Below, piece by piece: positions 1 to 11,897 of a DNA stretch of 64,000 nt. Numbering within the stretch: position 1 is the stretch's first letter; every line of letters begins with the position of its first letter. Made by a program: the position numbers and the translations under genes. The notes under the pieces were generated by a model. The model worked only from the letters and a program-made list of their open reading frames with translations, had not been told where the DNA came from and made no database searches. This DNA is from Austropuccinia psidii (lineage: Eukaryota > Basidiomycota > Pucciniomycetes > Pucciniales > Sphaerophragmiaceae). The stretch is from positions 78,838,696-78,902,695 of the forward strand of contig JALGQZ010000003.1 of assembly GCA_023105745.1 (NCBI GenBank), read 5' to 3'.

Positions 1-780
1 GCCGGAGGTGAATGTTGAACAGGCATGATGTCAGGAATAAAATTGAAATAAATGGATTAAAACCAAAATTTGCTTGAAGTGAAAAGAGTCAACAATCAAA
101 TCTTGAGGAAAATCAATGAATCAAATGAAAATCTTCAAATATGTCAATAAATCAAAATCAAATGAAGTCTTGAAGTCAAAATCAAATCAATGAATCAAAT
201 CAAAATGAAGTCTTCAAGTCAATAAATCAACGAATAAAATCAATCAAAATCAAAAATCTTGCAAAATCAATCAATCAAATGAGATCTTGAAGAAAAATCA
301 ATTTATGTCAAAATTCTTGATGTGAAAAAATCAGCAGAATCAATGAAATCTTCAGGTCAATCAATTTTCTTGAGGTCAATATCAAATATGTAAAATCAAT
401 CAATCAATAAAAATCAAGTGAATTCTTCTTTAAAAACCAAAATTTTTGAAGAATAAATTAATTATGAATCTTGATGTGAAGAATGTGTCTGAATATCTTG
501 ATGAAAAAATTTGAAAATCAAAGAAAATCAACATGACGCCTGAATTATGAATGAAATGAAAATTTGATGATTTGAAAAAGATTTTAAAAAGAATAAAAAA
601 ATAAAAAAGGGTCAGCTTTCAATTTTTAAAATGAAGAATGAATGAAAGAAAATTGAGAGGTGACTATGAATCATTAAGTTCATAAGCGCAAAAGAATCAT
701 AATTTTGATGAAATGAGTGAATGAAATTATAGGGAAAGAATGAACAAAATAGAAAAGAAATTATCAGTTAATTAATATAA
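1..780. repeat. AT-rich low-complexity DNA
   Basis: The stretch is dominated by degenerate repeats of short words such as AATCAATGAATCAAAT, CAAATGAAGTC and AAAATCAA with no fixed period. No coding region is visible on either strand. It may be decayed satellite or part of an older element that starts left of the window. Confidence 0.6.
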
Positions 781-2401
781 TGTCACAGGGGCTCTGGTGG
801 AAATAAAATAGTGGCCTGGAACTCAGCAATAAGGGAACTCACTTGGAAGACTCCAAAAGAGTAAAGAATAAAAATAATAAGAATAAATTCCTCTAAAAGA
901 TATGTAGGTACAAGATGAGATGCAAAAGAGGAAAGGGAAGCCAAATGGCCAAAGAGCCAACCAAGTAAGTCCTTAATCACTGTTTCAACCTGTCAAAAAT
1001 GAAAAATGGAATTAGTAAGGATATGACCACCAAATATTTATTGACAGGCAAAGAAAGAGAAAGAGAAAAGTGCTAAATGACTGACTTAATAATATCAGTA
1101 TTTGCTTAACTAAAATGAAAAGAAAATAAAGCTAAAAAATAAACTAAAGTATATTAATTAACTGGGGGAAAACCCCCCAGGGTCAAAGGGTAGCCGGTAT
1201 ATGTGAAAAGTTGGGAGCTTGAGTTCTTCAGGCTGAAAACTGATCTGTATTGATCCTTGAGGCTGTATTGATTGTTTTGGGAATTGATACAGCTGGCTAA
1301 TATTAAAATTGAAATGGGTTGAATGAATTTACCACACTTCAAAATTAAATACAGTTCTTGATGCATCCAGACTGTATTGAATTGAAGGTGGTTGCCAAGA
1401 TGGATTGAGTGGAGCTTTGACACATGACAACTCCTTTTGGCACTGCCTCTTGAATAAACCTTGAGAATGAATTGACAGTATTCCCTTGGAAGGAATACTT
1501 GGAGTGAGAATAACCAATTACTTCTTGATGGCGTCATTGGTATTTGAGGTTTTGACACTTGCCCTTGAGCCTTGATGAATCCTCTTGATGACGTGGCTGG
1601 ATGGCTTGATGGGAAGCTGAAATAACCAGATGATATTGCCACCAGTGGATTGCTGCTGAAAAAAGATGAATAATTGTGTATAACACCATATATGGCATTT
1701 TGGTTATTGGAGGTTGAAAATGGCCATACGTCTTCAGAGATGACGCTGGGAGGATATTGGTGAAATTTGGTTTTGGAGGGCTTCAGAGGTGTCAGAGTGT
1801 CTTTTGAGGTATTTGGCCAAATACAGCTCATACATCCTTAAAACTGTATTTGCGCAAAGTGCGCAAATGCGCAGAAACTGTATTTAAAGCCAAATATAGC
1901 TTCTTGGGCTGTACTTCCCCTGTTGACTGGGAAATACCAAAATTGCCCAAAAGTAGAGAAAGGCCAGGAAAGGACTGATGACGGTGAAGGGCCCAAGTTG
2001 GTCCCAGATGATGAAATGACCATAAAATTCCAAATGAGGTGAGATGGCCAATTTGGCCAATGATTTATGGATATGGCCAAATTGCCATATATTGGACGTG
2101 GAATGGATATGCCATATTGAAGTCCAAGGGGATGAATTGCCATGGTTGTGACAGTCATATCCTTACTAATTCCATTATTCATATTTGGCAGGTTGAAACA
2201 GTGATTAAGGACTTCCTTGGTTGGCTCTTTGGCCATTTGGCTTCCCTTTCCTCTTTTGCATCTCATCTTGTACCTGCATATCTTTTAGAGGAATTTATTT
2301 TTATTAATTTTTATTCTTTATTCTTTTGGAGTCTTCCAAGTGAGTTCCCTGATTGCTGAGTGCCAGGCTACTCTTGTATTTCCACTAGAGCCCCTGTGAC
2401 A
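781..2401. mobile_element. Inverted-repeat-bounded LTR-like element
   Basis: The segment starts TGTCACAGGGGC and ends GCCCCTGTGACA. Positions 781-1026 and about 2152-2401 are imperfect inverted copies of each other, roughly 245 bp per arm; both arms, read inward, would encode the same short peptide by chance. The middle (1027-2151) has no recognisable gene; a 225-codon open frame at 1154-1831 (minus) resembles nothing I know. No clear target duplication is seen. The TGTCA/TGACA ends and the bases just after 2401 (ATCGGGTCCTATCGTG, reminiscent of the primer-binding sites of the Ty3 elements here) suggest an LTR, but long internal arms are atypical for an LTR. A foldback DNA transposon is the alternative. 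Confidence 0.5.
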
Positions 2402-2956
2402 AATCGGGTCCTATCGTGGTTTATGGCCATTTTGGTGCCATGGTGATTTGTGGCCAAATTTGGTTTGGGACCCAGCTGGCCTTGGGGGCTAGTGGGCTTC
2501 CCCCTTTGGCCTCATTGGATTAGGCCAAAAGGGGCCTAATTGGCCCATGGACTGTGACTACTTCCTGTGAGCCATAGAGGCTGTTGGGGGCCTAAATTGC
2601 CCAAAAAGGCCATTTAGGAAAGGAGAACCTAATCAAAAGGGTTGGCCCAAGACCAATGATGAGGGATAGGGGACCCAGAACACCCTAGGAGACAAAGAGA
2701 CCCCCGCAGGCCCAAAAACAAAGATAGAGGCCTGGGGTTGAGGATATGGGAATTGGCCAGGGAGGCCAATGATGGCAGGATATGGCCTGAGGCCATAATT
2801 GGCCAGGAAAGAGTTATATGCCCATAGGGTCATAGAACACCAGAGGGGGCCAAATTGGCCATAAAGATATGGTGTGGCCAATTGGCCCCAACTTGGTCTC
2901 AGGTTGGAATTGCCGCAACACCAATAGAGGAGGGTCATTCTTTGTGGTTGTGACAA
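2402..2956. repeat. GGCCAAATTGGCC-rich non-coding segment
   Basis: Short near-palindromes built on GGCCAA/TTGGCC recur many times here and in 2040-2120. The segment ends GGTTGTGACA at 2956, directly before family B coding sequence, and a near-identical GGTTGTGACA occurs around 2150. This suggests two diverged copies of one LTR end. No gene is seen. Confidence 0.4.
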
Positions 2957-4733
2957 GCAGATGGCCACTGGATGATTTCAAAAGTAACCCAGATTATGAA
3001 CCTGAAGTAGAAACCAAAATTCCTATCCATTTCATGGAAATAGACATGAAGAAAAACTCCAGATTTTCTGAGTAGGCACCAGAAAGTGGTACCCCAGACA
3101 TTGGAAACACTAGCTCAGAAGGAGCAGAAAGTCCCATATTGGGAATAGGTTCCTCAGAACTGCACACTAAATTGTTCAATGCAGTGATGAATACATATGC
3201 CAAACACAAACAGTGTGGCATATTGTTACAACTCCTTCAACAAAATAACAGGAGCCCAGAACTTGAATCCCAGTTAGAGGAACCCTGGTTGAGGGACTAT
3301 AAGGACAATCATTTTTTTGTTATAGATGTCCTGCTTTACCATAGAGAGAAGCAGACTAGTGGACTCACAATTATAGACAGAGATCATGTATCTTTGATCC
3401 TGCATGAATGCCATGATTGCCCTATATGGGTCACATGAGTGTAGACAGGACCAAAAAAAGGGTAGCAAGCACTGCTTGGTGGCCTAAATGGGAACAAGAG
3501 TTGGGTGAATATATCAGAACCTGTGAAAGATGACAAAAGTCAAATAGAAAACATGGGAAGTATGGATTACTTCAACACATAGAAGAACCCAAGAACCCAT
3601 GGGAAACCATCAACATTGACCGGGTTACAGGACTTGTCCCAGGAGGCAAAGAAAACTTCAATGCCTGCTTAATCATAGTTGATAGGTTAAGCAATAGCAT
3701 GAGGTTCCTACCATGTCACAAAGAGGACACAGCAATGGATACTGCTCTGTTATTCTGGAACAACATCATATCCAACTGTGGAGTCCGTAAGATAATAATA
3801 AGTGATAGGGAACCAAACTTCACATCTGAAATTTAGACCAACCTCCATGACATTCTGGGTAATAAACTTCTTTTTTATACAGCTTACCATCCACAGAAAG
3901 ATGGACTAGCTGAGAGGATGATCCAGAAAATGGAGGAAATCCTTAGAAGATTTTGTGCCTATGGCATGGAATATAAGGACCATGAAGGTTACACCCACAA
4001 CTGGGTTACCCTTCTACCAGCAGCTCAACTGGCTTATAACACAAGTAAGCACTCTACCACAGGAAAATAACCTGCACTGGTAGAGAAAGGGTGGAATCCC
4101 CTATTGCCTGTGGTTCACCTGAAGGAGAATCTTCTGACCATCCACCCCACAGCCAAGGATTTCCATGAAATGTGGAAGAGGGCTTTTGACACAGCTGCCA
4201 AATGCATAGCTGAGGCAAAGGAATATAATAAGCAGAGGTGGGACAAATCACACATGGAACCTGACTTTAAAGAAGGGGACCAAGTGTTAGTGTCTACACT
4301 TAACTTTAATAATATCAAAGGACCCAAGAAAATGAGAGTCTCATTTGTAGGGCCCTTCACTATCATTAAGCTGATAGGGAAAAATGCAGTGGAAGTCAGA
4401 CTCACAGAGGAATTTTCCAGGACACACCCAGTTTTTCCAGTGAGTTTAGTCAAGCCATATTTCCAGACAGAGGAGGATAAATTCCCCTCCAGGAAGGAGA
4501 ACCCCACACCACCAGAAATAGTGGAAGTGGAGGATTCCCCTGGACACATGAAGCAAATAATCAAGGCCAGGAAGATCAGACTTACTGGTAAGGATCAGAG
4601 ACAGTACTTAGTTAGATTCAAGACCCAGATGGCTGATAAGGACAAATGGTTGGCAGAAGATGCCGCACCAAATGGGAACCTTCATTTAAGGAGATTCAGA
4701 GCCTCTAGGAGGACTGAAAAGTCTCATCAATGA
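2957..4733 (+). pseudogene. Family B Ty3/gypsy pol remnant (B0: RNase H end, integrase, chromodomain-like tail)
   Basis: The translation is collinear with the second half of the B element at 28515-30054 plus 63328-63549. It enters at the end of RNase H, then covers the spacer, the integrase zinc-binding region, the integrase core and the C-terminal tail with the chromodomain-like YLVRF motif near the end. It is broken by stops and frameshifts: an early TAG at 3073-3075, a lost frame near 3438, and integrase core text with stops between 3440 and 4100. Only the last 209 codons (4104-4733) are open. Everything upstream (gag, protease, RT) is missing, and the left break abuts an unrelated repeat at 2956. 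It is followed by a polypurine tract and an LTR. A dead 3' fragment. Confidence 0.85.
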
Positions 4734-4757
4734 TGAGCCTTTTTTAGAGGGAGGGTA

Positions 4758-4883
4758 TGTCAGCCTGTGACTCAAAACCAGAGCACAAGCATGACAGCCA
4801 TATACCATAAATTATCCATGTAACAGTCATATTTAAAGTTGTAAATAGCCTTATTTCATCTTTATCATAGACTCATCCTGACA
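4758..4883 (+). repeat. Internally deleted family B LTR (B0 3' LTR)
   Basis: It starts TGTCAGCCTGTGACTC after a purine-rich tract, exactly as the B LTRs at 22313 and 63574 start, and ends ACTCATCCTGACA, like the end of the 1437-bp B LTR at 23749. Only 126 bp remain, so about 1.3 kb of LTR interior is absent. The following AGACA would be the right-hand target duplication in a C-type element; the left copy is lost. Confidence 0.75.
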
Positions 4884-6514
4884 AGACAGAAGGCCCAGTG
4901 GTGTCAACCAGCTCCAAACCAGCTCCAGATGTGTCCAAAGACAACCCCAAAGGACCTCAGAAGAAGCAAAAAAGGTACCAAGAACCATCAGGGCAAGGGC
5001 AAAGGCAAAGCCAATTGGCACAGACCTTACCCACAAGGGTGCAGGATGCCCAAATTGGAGCCTTCAGCCATGGACAGTGTCTTCAATATGGCCAGGACTC
5101 TTATGGAATTCACAGTCAAAGAGCAGGAAAGGATGAACAGGACTTTTCCACAAAAATGATAGCTAAAATACACTTTGTTAAATGTATTATTGATGTAGAA
5201 CTTGGAAAATTTGAGGCAAAGGTGAATAAAATGATATTGGAAATGAGTGAATTGAAAAGAAATGACAACAAATATACTGAGTGGTATCAGTTGACAAATG
5301 TCAGACTTCATTAAATTACCAATACATGTGACAGAATTGAGATTAAATGTCAAGTTCAAAATGACAAAATGGAAGATCTTTAAATTTTAAACATTAATGA
5401 TCAACTTAGAATTTTGAAAGATCATGTTTTGGAAATAACTAAAAATACCAATCCGTTTGCCACACATTTGGCAAAAATTGACAGTGAAAGGCAGAAGTTA
5501 AAGAATGAAATCATTGCAAATGTAGAACAAATTGATAAGAATTATGAACCACATATGCCAAGATATTCTACACCTCTGACTGAGGAAAGACCTTCTGTTA
5601 AAGGAAGTTTGACCCCATTCTTAGGTGAGAATCCTATCTGTGAAAAAGATACTCCAAAACCAGAAGAATGGCCGAAATTCTCTGGTCAAGGAGAATACAA
5701 TAATATTGAGTTCATCAGAACTATTTATATGTTGCGGGAAGATTTTCATATAGCTGATGAAATTAGAGTTGGCAGATTACACTCTCTATTTACCAGAACT
5801 GCAAAGAAATGGTATTACAAGATGAGAGAAGATAATGGAAAACATGATTGGTCTTGGTGGAAATCTGAAGTGATTACCAAATGGGCAAATAATTCTTGGA
5901 GGTTTAAAAGGGAAAATGCTTTTGAAAGGGCCATTTGTAACTCAGAAAAGGATAAAACACTTACTCAGTTCCTCAAACAGAAAGACAGATTATGTGCTTT
6001 ACACCCAGATATGTCTGACACTATGACTGATATGAAAATATTAATAGAATGTGGAGGAGAACTGGAACATGCTATCAAGTGCAGATGTGTAGAACCCTTC
6101 TTGACAGGGGACTACATTAATGCAATGGAAGGTTTCATTACTAGAACAAGAATTGGTAAAAGTTGGACTAAAATCCCTATGGAGTCAAAAATGATCCCAA
6201 AGATTTCCAGAGAGGACAGAAGACCTGAGAGACCTGTCTTGAAGTGTCATAAATGTGGAATTACTTCAAATTTAGCCAACACTTGCACCAAAAACGCAAA
6301 GATTAATGAATTTCAAGTATTTGAAGAAGTTCAGTGTACTGAAGAAAAAGAAGAATCTGACCTAGATTCTACAGTCTCTAAAGCCACACCAGTAGAGGAC
6401 TATCCCATTGAAAACATTACAGCTTTCTTTGAGGTCACAGAAGTCCATACTCACTTGCCACAATACAGTGAGGACTGTCACAACCTGATCAATACCCAGG
6501 ATGCCAGAATGTGA
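4884..6514 (+). pseudogene. Decayed family C gag (C2) with remains of the overlapping accessory frame
   Basis: This aligns with the gag region of the C element at 57885-59700. The start (4884-5159) preserves both overlapping frames: the accessory frame, with its GKGKANWHRPYPQG segment and the C-terminal MARTLMEF motif, and the gag frame with GQGQRQSQLAQTLPT. Stops interrupt at about 5160-5410. 5414-6514 is then open for 366 codons and includes the gag matrix/capsid-like region and a zinc knuckle, CHKCGITSNLANTC, in which the usual histidine is replaced by asparagine. The frame ends with TGA just after DARM. The 5' part is missing beyond the B0 insertion. Confidence 0.85.
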
Positions 6515-7496
6515 AAATTCAAACCTTCTAGAGGTAAAGGATAAATTGATGGAGAATCTTGTATCACATCAATCCTGGTGAATGATATTGAAGCCAAAGT
6601 AAATTTGGATACAGGGGAATTTTGTACTTGTGTAGGAAAAACCTATGTTCAAGCTATACTCCCTGGATGGAAAAATCATCTATTACCAATAGAGGGTGTA
6701 CAATTTAGTAGTGCAAGTAATAATATGTACCCTTTGGGTATATTAGACACTAATCTTGTATTTCCACACCCAGAAGGAAGTGTAATAATGAAGACTGAGA
6801 TTGTAGTAATGGGAAACTACACATATCAGCACATCATTCTTGGAAATTATTACTTGAATATTTATGGTATTGAAATCAATGACCATGAAGACAGATATTT
6901 CACAATTGGAGAAAACAAAAGACACAAATTCTCTTTTTCCAATATGCAAAAACAAATATAAATATTATCTTCTAAAAAAGATACTTATAAGGAAGAATTT
7001 GTGGCTAATCAACTTGTTTAAACACAAATTAATTCATCATTGTCACCAAAGATGAGAGATGAACTTATGGATTTGTTATACACATATAATAATGTATTTG
7101 CCTCTGATAATAAACCATTAGGCACTATAAAAAGGCATGGAGTTGATATTATTCTTAATATTGACAGACCATATCCTCCAGTACTTAGAAGACAAGCTTA
7201 TCCAGCCAGTGCCAGAGCTAGAGAAGCCTTGGAAAAACATATCCAAGAGTTGATCCAACTTGGTGTGCTTAGGAACGTAGGCCATAATGAAGAGGTTGAA
7301 GTGACAACACCTGTTATTATTGCTTGGAATAACCATAAATCAAGGATGGTTGGAGAATTTAGAGCATTGAATACCTACACAGTTCCAGATAGGTATCCAA
7401 TTCCTAGAACTCAAGAAACCTTGACCCAATTTTCTAATGCCAAGTTTATAACATCAATGAATACATTGAAATGCTTTCACCAAAATTGTAAGGTGT
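6515..7496 (+). pseudogene. Decayed family C protease and RT N-terminus (C2)
   Basis: 6578-6961 encodes a retropepsin-like domain with NLDTGEFCTCVGK, so the catalytic DTG is kept. After stops, 7040-7496 encodes the RT N-terminus, including PPVLRRQAYPAS and [19 protein letters not shown], and stops inside the FHQN motif where the A1 LTR begins. The 5 bp before the LTR are AAAAT, the left half of the presumed A1 target duplication. The rest of C2 must lie right of the window, beyond A1. Confidence 0.85.
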
Positions 7497-9319
7497 GGAT
7501 ATGAAACTTTGAAGAAATATCAAGTACTTTTCCTGTCCTCAAAATTTTTATAAGGTAAAATTATTTAAACATAGTAAGAAATAGTATTTTTAAGAGAAAA
7601 CATGCCAATTTTATTGTTTTGAACTTTTTAAGTATAAAACAATGATATAATAGAAATCTATTGTTCTACCAACAATAATATAATAAAAATTTCTTGTTTT
7701 ACCAACAATAAAGATTTATCCAAAAATAATCTACAAGAGATATTTAAGGCTACAAGAGAAATTCCTTCAAGAGCAATTCCGATTGGAATTAATTGAGAAA
7801 AGAACTGCAAGCAATTAATTAAAGAACAAAGGCTTTAAAAGGATGTTTAAAGAGTAAACATTCCCAAAATTGACCAGAGTGAATTTGGAAACAAAGTGAC
7901 AAAGTTAACAGTGATGAATGATGATTTAATTCACCTTTGGGGTGGTTCAGGGGTAAGAATTATTATAAGAGTTACAAACAATGATTATAATAGTTTTTTA
8001 ATGTGGCTAAAGGGTTTAAAATGATATAGAAAGGGTGGTTGGAATCTTTTATTGATTGGTTTAACAGTGTTTAGACTAATTATAAAAGGAAAAGATTATA
8101 ACATGAAGAGAAAAGTGGGGCAAAGAAGAAATTCTTTTATAGACATCAATTTTCTTACTCCCAAAGTAAAATTTACTCTTGCCAGTCGTGAGAAACATTT
8201 TGACAACAGAAAAGCCAATTATGGCATCATTGAACCCTGGTTTAAGCCATTTTTTGCTTTTTTAGCCATTTTAGACCCTTAAATCAGTCATTACTTTAGC
8301 AATACCTGTTCTAGAGACTTCAAAACACGTCACAATGTGTGTAAGAGGGGTAGAAACAAGTTAAAGCTGTTTTTACTAACATTGCTTTAAGTTAAGGCTA
8401 GTTTACCTTCTTGGCAAAAGTCAAAACTACCCTGGTTGGTATCAAAGCCCCATCATCAATTGAGTCACAGACGCTGTGACTCAATTCCAGGCCAAAGGTA
8501 ATGTACTTTTGCATGGATTTTGACATCTGATGCCATTCAGCAAGGATTTTGGGGTCTAGCTCCCCCTTAGAGCTAGAGTGTCTTTCCCCCCCAGAATTAA
8601 CCTTTCCAATTTATTTTTTCTTTAATTCCTTATCATGTAATACAATTATAATTTACATATGAATTTCAATTGAGTTTTTAATTAAACATCTTTAATAATT
8701 GATACCTCATATGTAAATTAAATTTTGCTTATGTAATACACGCGCACATTTTGACATTTCAATTGAAAATACTTCAATTCCTCATAGCTTTTAAATTAAA
8801 CACCACACCTCAATTTTAACACAAAAATTGATGGTTAACACCACATTTGGTGTGAATTTAATTAAGGTTTTGAGTATCTTCATACTTTTGTACAAATAAT
8901 ACTAAAAACTTCACTTAAGCTTATTTACAGTTGAGTTACAGAAATTTCATCCAGAGGTGACCCCATTTTATTTTTTATGAGTGATCTAATGGTGTGATAA
9001 TCTCTTTATGTTTATTTATTGGATAAAAATTCATAATATATTTTATATATCTTCTTACTCAAAATATTCTAATTTCATAATTTTTATTAAAAATTCATTT
9101 TTACTTAATTTTTATAAGTGAAAATGTATTTTCCTAATTTTAAATTTTATTGTAATGTTATTTTCAAATTATAATTAAATTTTGATTTCCAAATATAAAT
9201 TTATATTTGTATTTCAATTTTCATTTTCATAATATAAATAAATTTATTTGATTTATATTTGTATCTTAATTTATCATTTGTGGTCTTTTGGGTATATGCA
9301 AATAACTCTAAGGCTCACA
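7497..9319 (-). repeat. Family A LTR (3' LTR of A1)
   Basis: On the plus strand it starts TGTAAGGTGTGGATATG and ends CTAAGGCTCACA, so in element orientation it starts TGTGAGCC and ends CTTACA. It is 1823 bp long and clearly more diverged from the A2 LTRs than those are from each other, which makes A1 an older copy. It is followed on the plus strand by TTCCCTCTCCC, the complement of a polypurine tract. It is AT-rich, with no gene that I accept. Confidence 0.9.
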
Positions 9320-10038
9320 TTCCCTCTCCCTAAAAAAAGAATATTACTTTGTAATATTGTTATTTCTAGTGTTCCTGAACCTCCTGAGAAGTTTATTAAC
9401 TTCAGGGAAGTCTTTTTCTGGAAACCATTCATCTTCATAAGTTGGGTCACTGTACCTAACAAGGTATTCCCTTACTTTGTTGGTTCTCAACTTTCTTTCT
9501 TTGAGAACTTTGGAAATTTTCTCACTTCCAGATGACTCAATAGGAGTTATAAATTTGGTTGGGAACTTTATTCCTCAAGGGAAATTTCTCAGAATCACTA
9601 TATTTATATTGCTTTATCAATCTCACTGTAGATGTAGGATGCTTATTGCTAATTTCTTCAAATAACTCTACTTCAACAGCATTTTCCCCATGGAGGGCCT
9701 TAATAACAAAAGGTCCTGCAAAGGGGTCTTTCAGCTTTTTACATCCTTTGATGTTATGGAAGTTAGTGTTGGATACAAAAACTAAATCCCCCACTTTGAA
9801 GTCTGGAGTTGCATGTGATTTATCTGATTTGTCCTTAGCATATGCAAAACAGTCTTCCATGCACCTTACTGCATGCTTTCTAGCTTGGTCTAGCATTCCC
9901 TTGAAGCTAGCAGCTGAGGGATGTATTTCAATCAAATCTTTCCTCAAGGAATCGTGGGGTAATTTGGGGTTCCATCCCTTTTCTAGGATAGCAGGAGTTT
10001 GATTGGTACTGGAATGGATTGATGTTTTATATGCTAAT
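9320..10038 (-). pseudogene. A1 pol C-terminus (integrase end and chromodomain-like tail)
   Basis: The minus strand encodes text homologous to the last ~240 residues of the A2 polyprotein: the DFKVGDLV and [10 protein letters not shown] motifs of the integrase C-terminal domain, then a broken tail ending near 9320. The frame is split at about 9537 and 9460. At 10034-10038 (CTAAT) it is interrupted by A2; the upstream part of the same gene resumes at 20126. Confidence 0.85.
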
Positions 10039-11874
10039 TGTAAGGTGTGGATATGAAACTTTGATTAAAAATCAAGTACTTTTCCTGTCCTCAAAATTTG
10101 TATAAGGTAAAATTCAGTTAAAAATAGTATGAAATATTATTTTTAAGAGAAAACACGCCAATTTTATTGTTTATAACTTTATTAGTATAAAACAATAATA
10201 TTATAAAAATTTATTGTTTTACCAACAATAAAAATTTATCCAAAAAATACTCTACAAGAGATATTTTAAGGCTACAAAAGAAATTTCTTCAAGAGCAATT
10301 TCAATTGGAATTAATTGAGCAAAGAACTGCAAGCAATTAATTAAAGAACAAAGTCTTTAAAAAGAATATTAAAGAGAAAACACGCCCAAAAGTGACCAGA
10401 GTGAATTTGGAAACAAAGTGACAAAGTTAACAGTGATGAAAGATGCTTTAATTCACTTATGGGGTGGTTCAGGGGTAAAAATGATTATAAGAGTTACAAA
10501 CAATGATTATAATGATTTTTCACGTGGTTAAAAGGTTCAAAATGGTTAAAAAAGGGTGGTTGGAATCTTTTATTGATTGGTTTAACAGTTTTAAACTAAT
10601 TAATAAAAGGAAAAGATTCTAACATGAAGAGAAAAGTGGGGCAAAGAAGACATTCTTTTATAGCCATCAATTCTCTTACTCCAAAAGTAAAATTTACTCT
10701 TGTCAGTCGTGAAAAAAAGTCTGACAACAGAAAAGCCAATTATGGCATCATTGAACCCTGGTTTAGACCAAAAAAGGGCTGGTTTAAGCCATTTTTAGCC
10801 ATTTTTAGCCATTTTAGACCCTTAAATCAGCCATTACTATAGCAATACCAGGCCTAGAGCCTTCAAAACACGTCAGAATGTGTGTCAGAGGCGTAGAAAC
10901 CAGTTAAAGCTGTTTTTACTATGATTGTTTTATCTTAAGGGTAGTTTTACCCTCTTGGCAACAGCTAAAACTACCCCAGTTGGTATCAAAACCTCATCAT
11001 CAATTGAGTTCACAAACCCTGTAACTCAATTCCAGGCCAAAAGTGATGAACTTTTGCGTGAATTTTGACATCTCACGCCTGTCAGCAAGGAATTTGGGGG
11101 TCTAGCTCCCCCTTAGAGCTGGAGTTCCTTTTCCCCCCCAAATTTAATCTTTCCAATTTATTTTTCCTTTAATTCCTCATCCTGTATTATACTTATAATT
11201 TACATATGTAATTCAATTCAATTGTACAGTACAATACAGTAATAATTGACACCTCATATGTAAATCAAAGTTCACTTATGTAATACACGCGCACATTTTG
11301 ACATTTCAATTGAATTCAATTGAAAATACTTTAATTCCTCATAACTTTTAAACTAAACACAACACCTCAATTTTAACACAAAAATTGATGGTTAACACCA
11401 CATGTGGTGTGAATTAAATTAAGGTTTTGAGGATTTTCAACTTTTGTATTGAAAATACTAAAAACTTAATTTAAGCTTATTTAGAGTTGAGTTACAAGAA
11501 TTTCACTCAGAGGTGACCCCACCTGATTTTTTATGAGGAATCCAATGGTGAAATAAATTTTATGTGTTTATTTATTGGATAAAAAGTTATAATAATTTTT
11601 ATTTAACTTTTTTCCAAATTTATTTATTTTTTCATAATTTTGTTAAAATTTCATTTTTACTTAATTTTTTCAAGTATAAATGTAATTTTATACTTACAAA
11701 ATTTTATGTATTTTTATTTTTAAATTGTAATTAATTTTTTATTTTTAATATAATTTTATATTTATATTTTGATTTTTATTTTAATAATATAAATAAATTT
11801 ATTTTATTTATATTAATATGTTATTTTTGTATTTGTGGTCTTTTGGGTATATGAAATTACCTCTAAGGCTCACA
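10039..11874 (-). repeat. A2 3' LTR
   Basis: 1836 bp, running TGTAAGG to GGCTCACA on the plus strand. It is nearly identical to 18294-20120. In element orientation this is the downstream LTR, directly after the polypurine tract. Confidence 0.95.
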
Positions 11875-11893
11875 TTCCCTCCCCCTAAAAAAG
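11875..11893 (-). promoter_or_regulatory. A2 polypurine tract
   Basis: On the minus strand the sequence is CTTTTTTAGGGGGAGGGAA directly before the LTR start, the expected place and composition for plus-strand priming. Confidence 0.8.
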
Positions 11894-11897
11894 AATA

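Noticed and set aside
1154..1831. 225-codon minus-strand frame in the inverted-repeat element
   Set aside because: No motif, no splice or start context, and composition follows the surrounding AT-rich repeat.
8104..8280. A short open frame (MKRKVGQRR…) recurring inside family A LTRs at 8104, 10624, 18880 and about 43422
   Set aside because: It is repeated only because the LTRs are copies; the frame length varies and A3 has a one-base shift in it, so there is no sign of protein-level selection.
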